Source of the DNA: Dacryopinax spathularia
Lineage: Eukaryota > Basidiomycota > Dacrymycetes > Dacrymycetales > Dacrymycetaceae
Assembly: GCA_037974965.1 (NCBI GenBank)
Contig: JBBPFI010000006.1
Coordinates: 806,001-870,000 of the forward strand
Direction: 5' to 3'
Length of the DNA: 64,000 bases
Below, piece after piece: positions 42,595-51,048 of this stretch; the stretch's first letter is position 1; each line of letters opens with the position of its first letter. The position numbers and the translations under genes were made by a program. The notes beneath the pieces are model-generated. The model was not told the DNA's origin, did no database searches, and saw only the letters and a program-made list of their open reading frames with translations.

Positions 42595-43894
42595 ATGTCG
42601 ACACCCAACAGCCCTTCCAAAAAGCGCAAGCACGCCGACCTCGAGCCCAGCCAATCCCAAGCCTCCACCTCCGCTGGCTCACCCACAAAGCCCAAAGAGA
42701 AAAAACACAAAAAGTCCAAGGCGAAGTCTTCAGCGTCACAAGCTGTGTTATGTAACGAGAATGGACCGCTGGACCAGCCTTTTACGAGGATTAGGGCGAA
42801 GATGACCGTGTCTATCCCTCCGATGTTCGCGAACAACCCGAGGCGAGGGGTGGAGGAGATGTTGGATACACTGGTTATGAAGTGCGCTTTTCCGCGCCAT
42901 ATCCTTGTGCGAGCTCAGCTAAAACGCGGGCAGATACTCTCAAACGTTGGAAGGCGTACTGCTGGCGCATTCTCAGCTCGCTTTCTTGGCACCTAGGGCG
43001 GTGCTGATCGCCGACTCACCCTTCACTACTGCACGGATTGCATTCACCGCCCTGGTCTGGCGGCCGAGGATTGGCATGCGTCTTCGCGGGACTGTCAGCC
43101 TGTGCGGGCCGGACCATATCGGCCTCATACTGGAGAGGACATGGAACTGCAGTGTACCGAGATGGGGTATCGATGGTGAGATATGGGAATATGTCGCTGG
43201 GACTGGGGAAGGCGGGGAGGGCGAGGGTGAAGAAGATGTTGATGGCGGATGGTGGAAGACTCGGATGAGCGGGGACCCATTAGGTGGGGAGAAAAAGACT
43301 GTGGACTTTACGGTCGTTGGGTGCGTACCACTGACAAGGCCTACGAGATTGCGTGCTAACTTGCTTCTCAGAATGACAATAGCCAACCATATGCTTTCCC
43401 TTGTCGGCTCACTCCTCCCCGACCCTCTCAACCCCGCCAACCTTCCCTCAGAAGACGCACTCCCCGCCGCCCTCACCCATCAACCCCATGCCCAGCGGGC
43501 AATCACACCCGAGAGCGAGTCCGACCTGGACCCGACCGAGCCAATGGTCGGATCTATGCTGGTGGACGGGGATATCCCGCAGGAGGTGGATGAGTCGGAT
43601 GCGGAGGAGGAGGATACGTTTGCGGCGCTCACGAGGCAGCGGGAGGAGGCTGCTGCTCAGCAACAGCGGGCGTTGCAGCAACAGCGACAACAGCAACAGC
43701 AGCAACAGGAAGCCCCACCTTCTTCCGCCCCGGAGGTCAAACGAGAAGACAAGGAAAAGCGGAAGAAGGACAAGGCGGAGAAGAAGAAACGGAAGGCGGA
43801 GAAGGCCTCTGGTAATAATGCTGAGAGCGGGGAGGGCGAGCCGAAGAAGAAGAAGCGGAAGAAGGAGAAGGTCAAGTTTGCTGATGGTGCATAG
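42595..43894 (+). CDS. RPA43: RNA polymerase I subunit RPA43
   Basis: Stalk subunit of Pol I that contacts initiation factor Rrn3. The start at 42595 gives MSTPNSPSKKRKHADL and a Lys-rich leader. The N-terminal tip domain reads RIRAKMTVSIPPMFANNPRR and EMLDTLVMKYSQTLEGVLLA, joined across an intron. The OB-fold domain follows (RIGMRLRGTVSLCGPDHIGL, with CSVPRWGI) and ends in DFTVVG after another intron. The C-terminal tail of about 150 residues is acidic then strongly basic (KKDKAEKKKRKAEK, KKKKRKKEKVKFADG) with a poly-Gln tract; it resembles nucleolar localisation tails. The order of domains and the leader match fungal Rpa43; Rpb7 or Rpc25 would be shorter and lack the basic tails. Confidence 0.92.
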
Positions 43895-44139
43895 GCACGG
43901 GCGTGGCATGTACGGTTGCATATTCTTTGGTTATGGGCATTCGTTCTTGGGTTACTTGGGATCGTCGACGTGTCGCACGTATGCGGGATGTCTCACCGGC
44001 CGTGGACGCTGTTGGACACGCTTTGTATCAATCATCCTATAGTTTCGCAAGCATGACCGGTTGGGTGAGTGATATAATTTACATGCAACGTTCAGAGTCT
44101 AATAATCATACAGATAAGTTACAATAAGAATCTATCCGT

Positions 44140-44740
44140 CTAATAGCCTCTTCGCCTCGCCCGTCGTGCAGCCAACCTTCCTCCTGCACATCTATTAGCA
44201 CATCTGTGAACCCAGCCTAACGGCGTACTCACCTTGTAAGGGAGCTGCAGCTGGTGGAGGTGCGACAGGAGCTGCCGCGGTCGGAGCATATGCAGGTGCA
44301 GGCGCTTGAGCAGGAGCAGGCGGCATTGCCTGTCCAGGTGGGTATGGGTATGCGCCTCCTCCTGCATTTGGCGGATAGCCCGCTCCTGCATTTGGCGGAT
44401 AGCCTGCTCCTGCATTTGGTGGATAACCGTAAGCCGGGGGCGGCTGATTCGGCGGCATACCGCCCGTCGCGGGGTTGGCGACCAAGTCAGCGGGGATGTC
44501 GATATTGACCGCTGGATTGGCTGGTGCCTGCATCGGCGGGTTCATGGGTGCATTGGCTGGCTGTGGGTATGCGCCAGCGCCGCCTGCTGTACCGGTACCG
44601 ATACCACTGAAGAAGCCCGTCGAGCCTAGCATGCGGCGGATGGGGCCGCCTCCCGTGAGAAGGCCTCCTTGAGCGAGAGGTGTGCCGCCGCCTTGGTAGG
44701 CGGCGAGTGGACTACGACGATTGCGACGGCCTGTGAGCAT
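44140..44740 (-). CDS. Small Pro/Ala/Tyr-rich protein ending in RRRGY
   Basis: Two exons (44740-44233, 44183-44140) give 183 residues. N-terminus MLTGRRNRRSPLAAYQGGG; the middle carries imperfect repeats (three YPPNAGAG-type units in a row), then Pro/Ala-rich sequence (PAPAQAPAPAYAP). The 49-nt intron (donor GTGAGT, acceptor GCAG) is in phase 1 after a Gln codon; the last exon reads GGRLAARRARRRGY. The N-terminal RRSP-x-x-AY, the intron and the RRRGY end are shared with the gene at 23195, and the exon start GGRL with the gene at 22057. Family unknown, likely disordered. A full TATA box lies 98 bp upstream, again as in the 17-25 kb block, about 20 kb away. Confidence 0.78.
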
Positions 44741-45842
44741 TATTGCGATTGGTCTTGGAGTTGGCCTTGCTGGTCGGTGAGAGTTCAGTGAATGGTAAGG
44801 TGCAGATGTCCGGCAGGTGTGTGCATCTTCCAGGTGGCTTTTATACTACCAAGAATTCCAGTCCGACCATGTTATTTGGGGAAGTGTTGACCATTGGAGC
44901 GGTGAAGTCAGTGCACTGCTGATATTAATTGACGAGCATAGCATACTACTGCGCGATGTTACCGAACTAGGTGAAAGGGCGCGTTGTCGGAAATCATGCC
45001 GCGATGCCGCGGACCGTTTTCAGACGATGACGCTCCGCCAAACTAGCTCCAACGCTTGGATATCCGAGCAGCTTCGGCCTACGGAAGCGTGGATAACCCC
45101 TTCCTGTTGCCAGAAATAGCTATATAGATGCTGGCTGTTGGATAAGATGGTGTAAGACACTGCCCGATGACGGGTGATGCGGTGCCTGTTCAACGCGACT
45201 TCGCGTGTGTATCAGTGTACTGTTGTGCGCCGATGCGCCATTGCCGGATCTGATAGCGCCGTCCATGTTGCCGCCCTAAACACTATGGAGCACCGATTGT
45301 CGGCAGCAGACCTCCGGCTGCCGAGCCGGGTTCGGTACAGTGTCGAAGCATGATTTGTTGTATCACCAAGAAGGCGGTACGGGTCCCGGACCTCCAATCG
45401 GCAACACGTTCGGTGGTCCTGGTCTGCTGCGGGCGGTAGGTTATAGATGAAACATTGCACATTCAGATAGGGTCCCATAATGGGTAATATTGTATGATTG
45501 GGTATGTCGGGCCTGACCGCTAGGTTGCTGTTCCTCTAGCGGAACGTATGCGAAACGCCTCGACGACCGGAACGAGACTTTCGAAAGCAGCGCGAGAGAC
45601 GGTGAAGATGTGATAGTCCGTGATGACTGTCTGCTTGGGTGGCAGATGCTTCACAGGTGCGTGTATCTTGCTGCGCGCGACTGTGATGCCCCGCTGTGCG
45701 TCGCTTCGACATGGATAGTCAGGTGCAGTAGGGGACGATGTCGACGGAGGATTCCTTGATTGGCTCTACAGAGGATTCATTAGCACGATCACTTCAACCC
45801 TCGTCAATCCAATCGCACCGAGCATGCGGCCAAAAACTTTAA
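44741..45842. other. Intergenic, no gene seen
   Basis: About 1.1 kb between two minus-strand genes. Contains the TATA box of the 44740 gene and a second TATATAG near 45120 on the plus strand followed by no ORF longer than about 30 codons. Confidence 0.4.
44838..44845 (-). promoter_or_regulatory. TATA box of the 44740 gene
   Basis: TATAAAAG on the minus strand, 98 bp before the ATG; same octamer as upstream of the SDR gene at 24928. Confidence 0.65.
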
Positions 45843-46241
45843 TCATCGTTCCGTCTTTTCTGAGCTTGGCTCAGAGGAGGCATCCTTTGATTGGACTGAC
45901 TCCAGTTCAGCCTCAACTGCTTTCTCCTGCTCTGCTATGCGCTCCCGCTCCTGCACATCCGGCTCTCGTCCCTGCGCCCGCTCAGCTTCTAAAACCCCGA
46001 TCATTCCCTCCAAATCCTGAAGCAACGTGTCCAATCGCGAATCGATCCCTTGAGCGATCCCATCAGCCTGCTCGATGCTTCTCAGGAGCTGGCCGACGTC
46101 CTGCGCGGAAGAGGGGTCTGAGGGGTTGAATGATCGGAGGTTGTGGAAGAGGTCGGCTAGCTGGGTGGCTGCTGCTATCTCCCGGTTTGTACCGTTGACC
46201 GTTTGACTGACATGAGAAGGCTTTTGTCGGTCGTTGGACAT
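45843..46241 (-). CDS. Small coiled-coil protein, unrecognised
   Basis: Intronless, 132 residues, start at 46241 (MSNDRQKPSHVSQTVNG). The centre forms a heptad-like helix (LADLFHNLRSF, LLRSIEQADGIAQGIDSRL, LLQDLEGMIGVLEAER) followed by a Glu/Gln/Arg-rich helix and an acidic-Ser tail. No membrane segment or Cys. The size and helix pattern would suit a subunit of a small coiled-coil complex (for example BLOC-1-type adaptors), but I cannot assign it. It shares a promoter region of about 180 bp with ILV1. Coding bias and clean start/stop support it as a real gene. Confidence 0.65.
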   Translation of the reverse strand: MSNDRQKPSHVSQTVNGTNREIAAATQLADLFHNLRSFNPSDPSSAQDVGQLLRSIEQADGIAQGIDSRLDTLLQDLEGMIGVLEAERAQGREPDVQERERIAEQEKAVEAELESVQSKDASSEPSSEKTER

Positions 46242-46419
46242 GGTGTAGTGTACTTAGCAGGATGTGATCGTGAGCAGCTGCAAAGGAATGACAGGTCGGT
46301 CTTGGCGTCGTCGGAGCCGATGTCCTCAGGGTCCTCCTGTCCCCGATCCCTGACTCCCCCAATCTTTGAACCAGAAAAAAGTGTGGCATTCCCCGCATCA
46401 ACATCCCCACCTCCGCGCA
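46242..46419. promoter_or_regulatory. Compact bidirectional promoter (coiled-coil gene / ILV1)
   Basis: Only 178 bp separate the divergent start codons at 46241 and 46420, so regulatory sites must be shared or overlap. No TATA box seen. Confidence 0.5.
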
Positions 46420-48209
46420 ATGACAGTCGCAACAACAACAAACGAGTACGCCTCCAAGGCTCCCGAACCACTAAAGAACCAATACCCCAGATTGCCCGCA
46501 CATGCGATCTTGCCCTCTGGCGAGCCGGACTACCTCCGGTTGATCTTGACGTCAAAGGTGTATGATCTTATCACTGAAACCCCTCTGTTGTTCGCGACGG
46601 GCTTGTCGCAAAAGATGGGCAATGAGATATGGCTGAAGAGGGAGGATTTGCAGAAAGAGGTGTTTAGCTTCAAGATTCGGGGAGCCTATAACTTTATGGC
46701 GAATCTGTCCGAGGAGGAGAGGTGGAAGGGCGTGGTTACTTGCAGCGCAGGTGACTAGTGCTGTATCACTGCTGTAAGAGCGAGAGAGATCTGACGAAAT
46801 TCTAGGGAACCATGCACAAGGAGTCGCTCTTTCCGGAACAGCCCTTAATATACCCTGTACCATTGTAATGCCCCTCGCCACCCCGGCCATAAAGGTCGCA
46901 GCCGTCCAACGCCTAGGCGCAAAAGTCGTCCTCCACGGCATAGACTTCGACGAAGCGAAATCCGAGTGCGCCCGGCTGGCCGAAGCGCACGGGTTGATCT
47001 TCGTACCGCCATATGATGACCCACTCGTCATTGCTGGCCAGGGTACGGTGGGAATGGAAATCCTCAAGCAATGCCCCAGAAGTGATCAGCTTGATGGGAT
47101 ATTTGCTGCTGTTGGGGGTGGAGGGTTGGTGAGCGGGATAGCGGAGTATGTGAAACGGATCGGGAGTCCGAAGACGAAGATCATCGGTGTGGAGACAGTG
47201 GATGGGGATGCGATGGAGCGGAGTCTTGCAAAGGGCGAGAGGGTGACGCTGAATGAAGTAGGGGCGTTCAGCGACGGCACCGCCGTGAGGCTGGTGGGAG
47301 AGGAACCGTTCCGGATATGCAAGAACCTGCTGGACGAAGTGGTCAAGGTGGACAACGACGAGATCTGCGCTGCAATCAAGGATGTCTTCGAGGAGGCTCG
47401 ATCTATCACCGAACCTGCTGGCGCGCTCGCTCTTGCCGGCCTCAAGCGATACATCCAGAACAACAACTTGGTGGGCGCGAACAAGCGATTCGTGGCTGTT
47501 GTCAGTGGGGCGAATATGAACTTCAGCCGATTGCGCTTCGTTGCGGAGCGTGCCGATCTTGGTGAAGGCAAGGAAGCGTTATTGAGCGTCGAGATGGCAG
47601 AAAGACCGGGAAGGTATGCGGAAGCGCTGTTTTATCGGAAACTAGTGCTCACCGTTCTCCAGCTTCAAATCCCTCATAGAGGTATTGCACCCACGCGCTG
47701 TTACGGAATTCGCCTACCGATACGCATCCCCGCCTAAGGCGCATATCTTCGTCTCCTTCCTGCTTGCCTCGCCGCTCAATCGCAAGCAAGAGATTTCTGA
47801 AATATTAGCCGGTCTCGAGAAGCTCGGCATGACTGGCATGGATATCAGCGATAACGAGATGGCAAAGAGCCACGCTCGGTACATGGTTGGCGGTCGCTGT
47901 GATGTGCCTAACGAGCGATTATTACGGTTCAGTGAGTTGCTTGAATCAGAAGCTGCGGGAAGAAGCTGATAGGGTCCAGTATTTCCTGAACGTCCTGGAG
48001 CGCTACGACGCTTCCTTCGCGGGTTGCGCTCTGACTGGAACATCTCCCTCTTCCACTACAGAAATCACGGTGCCGACGTTGGCAGGATCCTGGCTGCGAT
48101 CCAGGTCCCACCAAACGAGAATGAGCAGTTCCAGGACTACCTCGACAACCTCAAGTATGAGTATGTTGAGGAGACCGACAACGAAGTCTACAAGCGCTTC
48201 TTGCGATGA
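46420..48209 (+). CDS. ILV1: Threonine deaminase (isoleucine biosynthesis)
   Basis: PLP enzyme converting threonine to 2-oxobutyrate, first step to isoleucine. The start at 46420 gives [17 protein letters not shown]. The PLP lysine is in [32 protein letters not shown] and the Ser/Gly phosphate loop follow. Biosynthetic rather than catabolic: two C-terminal ACT-like regulatory regions are present ([47 protein letters not shown]), the sites of isoleucine feedback. The end is EVYKRFLR. Introns fall in the PLP domain, before the first and before the second ACT-like region. The N-terminus has no Arg and is poor as a mitochondrial presequence, although the yeast enzyme is mitochondrial. Confidence 0.95.
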
Positions 48210-49243
48210 TGGAGCACCTCGGCTGGAAGTGCATCCCTGTTCCTCCCGTCTTTGTATAATGCTGCTTGTCTAGAGAAGACTTATTTGGGCTTTTAGACTG
48301 CCTTTTATAGTAGGGCCCCAAGGACCTCGGGGATCGAAGACAGAGATCAGCTCGCTGGTTTTCGGGGCTATCTGATATCAACTTCCTTGCTCGCTCCCGG
48401 CGGGTTGTACCCTGCTTCTTTGTTGGTATAGATTTGCCTAATGGAAAGGAGCCTACTGGCTGGCGGTGATGTGCGGCCGCTAAGTTCGAGGAATACGAGA
48501 TGATGAGCTGGCGGTCAGGACTTCCTCTAGGCTAGAAGGTTATCAGAAGGGTGCCACGAAGGGGTTTTCACGCCCGATCTCGGGTGCGGAACAAGAATAA
48601 GGAGCAAGCTCTTCCCCGGCGTCCGATGGCACAGCTGGTGAAGATCGCCTCACGGTCCCTATTTAGAGGGTTTACGGCAGACGTGGGAGTCTCATCGTGG
48701 GTATGTTCGCTCGCGTTCCGGCAGAGCCCATGTCCGCCAGAAGACTTCCGCTGTATTCGACGCCCTTTTCCCATCCTTGACGGGAACCCGGTCTGATCCG
48801 GAGCTCACGTGATGGCCAGCAAGTTGGAAGATTTCTACGTCCTGTATCGAACAACACAGCTCACATCCTCCAGAGCGGATGCGACTTTGACTTTGAATCA
48901 GAGCTCTTTGGTGGGAAGACAACCCCGCAGATCGCGTCATACATTCACTGCCGTTCGTACATACACGGGGGTGGTAGTTCTGCGCGATAGTGGAGCGCTC
49001 AAAAATAACAAACTTCCGCTTCATCCTTTCTTGTAAGTACATACATGCGGGTCGTGCTTCGGTGCGAGCGTGGAGCGGTCACGAGCAGGAAAGACCCGTT
49101 GATCAAACGCCGGCTCGTCCAGAAGTCGGATTTGCGATTCCTATGGCGAACAAGCTTGAAGCGCTGCCTCGGGACAGTGGTCGGGAGTGAAGGTTGTCTG
49201 GATTACGTCGATGTTGGGGCTTCGAAGAGGAGCGGTTACTGTC
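48210..49243. other. Intergenic, no gene seen
   Basis: About 1 kb between convergent genes, with a CACGTG at 48806-48811. Open frames here have no coding character. Confidence 0.4.
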
Positions 49244-49985
49244 TTAGAATCCGCTACATCTCGTTGGCAGTCGCCGCTGGTTGAAGTTGTAGGTTGGATC
49301 CCAGCTGGGTGGTGTCGAAGGCTGGCTGGACGACCGCACAGAGCTGGGACAGCTTCCTGGCCAGCTAAAGCGGGGAGGAGATGCGGGGTACAGCGATTCG
49401 CCGGTCGACATGGCATGCTGGTTGGCTAGGGGAAAGCCTTGGGTGATGTCGGCCATTACAAGCCGGCGGACAAGTTCATCCATACACGCTCGGACGTAGG
49501 AGTGTGTCTCAGCAGAGTGAGGGTAGGGCAAATGCCTACGGTAACTGATACAAGTCAGACTGATGACGATTCTGGACACGCTAAAATCGTACTGCTGTAC
49601 CAGGTTATCGTGCCTCGTCGCCCTCTTTCCGCAGCGTGGGTACGGACACACATAAGCCTTCTCTCCAGTGTGCATCTTGCGATGCCTGAGGATGTCCATT
49701 CAGAGTTTGGAGCACTGGCAATCTTGGATCTAATCATACCTTGCTAGGTGGCCGGACGTGGTGAAGGACTAGACGTGTATGAGTAAGTGTCATGATCATT
49801 GTACAAAGGTGTGAAGTCCGTACCCTTCCGCAAATCGTACAGCGAGCATGGCGTCGGCTGCCTAGGCTTTCTTGGAAGTACGGACGAACGCTTTGTTCCC
49901 AAGTAGTCAGACGAGGAGGCACGTCCCGCTCATTCAAGATCGAGACAAGTCCACCTGCAGCCGAACGAACTATGAACGGTGACAT
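49244..49985 (-). CDS. Two-finger C2H2 zinc-finger protein
   Basis: Four exons inferred: 49985-49824, 49768-49740 (29 nt), 49685-49593 and 49535-49244, total 191 residues. Splicing restores a canonical first finger, CTICGRSFTTSGHLARHRKM-H, then the TGEK linker and a second finger YVCPYPRCGKRATRHDNLVQ, continuing QHLPYPH (13 rather than 12 residues between the second Cys and first His). The C-terminal half is Ser/Pro-rich (FSWPGSCPSSVRSSSQPSTP). Such paired fingers are typical of fungal DNA-binding regulators; the target is unknown. A TATATAG lies only 46 bp before the chosen ATG, so the start (MSPFIVRSAAGG) is less sure than the finger exons. Alternative junctions give in-frame stops. Confidence 0.68.
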
Positions 49986-51048
49986 GGTGAGGCATGGGAC
50001 ATCAACATACCGGACGGGGAGCCATTGGGCCTATATAGTCGAGATCGAACCACCAATAGCCAGATGCGGACTTAAGGGTGCCAAGATCAAAAGAAGAGCT
50101 CCGTCAGATCAAGCTGGGTGCAACTTTCCTATCTTGTTCACTTCTTCGCAACTAGCATTGATGGAGGGTGTTCGCAGGCGGGAGCGAACAACGCTTAAAG
50201 GATCGGCGGAAATACGAGACAGTACGGTAGCTTTCAGATAGCTACTGCTGATGCTTCTTGCCGTGCACTGCTCGTCTCATAAAGAAGACTTTTGAAATCT
50301 GCCTCTCTTGTATGAATTCCGCCCCTTCAGCAGATGTGGAACCGGAGCACGCCGGATGGCGCAAGATGGTATCGAACCCTGGAGGGTGTCTTTCGCGGGA
50401 AAGAAGCATTGTCTGACCAAAGGCGAGAGCCCATTGTCTTCGCGTCCGCAAAGCATGGGTTGAGACGAGGTTGAAGCATGGTATCCAGAAGCTCGCACAA
50501 AGGTTAATGTGGATGTCTCTCCTCAGGCTCTTGCTTCCATGCCGTAAAACCCCCACTCGGGACCAATTGAGACAATCAATCAATATCGTCCCTCACTTCT
50601 AAAAAGCCTCCGTCGGACATTGGCCGCACCCGGCACTGAGCGGGCGCCACGGCCCTATGGCAGCGTAAGGCCAGCACCGGCCATCACCGCAACAATCCCC
50701 TCCTCGACCGTGCGACCACCGTCTATCCTCAACAGCACTTATCTCCAAACATCAACATCGACGACCACAACCACATCAACATACATCTGACTGGCAGCTT
50801 GTACTTGCATACATCATCTTGGATCATTGGGCAAAGTTGGATAGGATAAGGGGATACCGAACGAGAGCGCCTCTGACCCTCGAGGCAAGGGACCTCGCTC
50901 GATCAATCGCATTCAGTCGCCGCACCGCCCTACAGTCACATCCAAATCCTTCGTCGCCTCATCATCAGCCCTCTTCGTGGCCACTATCCCATACCCCTCC
51001 ATCGTTCGACTGCTATAGCGGAGGACGACTTCCTTCGACCGGTTGACC
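49986..51048. other. Divergent intergenic region (zinc finger / ELL)
   Basis: About 1.06 kb. Holds the TATA-like element of the zinc-finger gene (50031-50037, minus). A GGTTCGATACC-like stretch near 50370 (minus) resembles a tRNA B box, but no cloverleaf fits. The right part (50690-51040) is a CA-rich 5' leader of the ELL gene. Confidence 0.4.

Noticed and set aside
49685-49714. In-frame TGA just before the zinc-finger residues MDILRHRKMH, suggesting a pseudogene
   Set aside because: A 29-nt exon at 49740-49768 with good splice sites bypasses it and yields a canonical C2H2 finger; the TGA then lies in an intron.
50330-50440. Minus-strand GGTTCGATACC resembling a tRNA T arm
   Set aside because: No D arm or acceptor pairing at the right distance.
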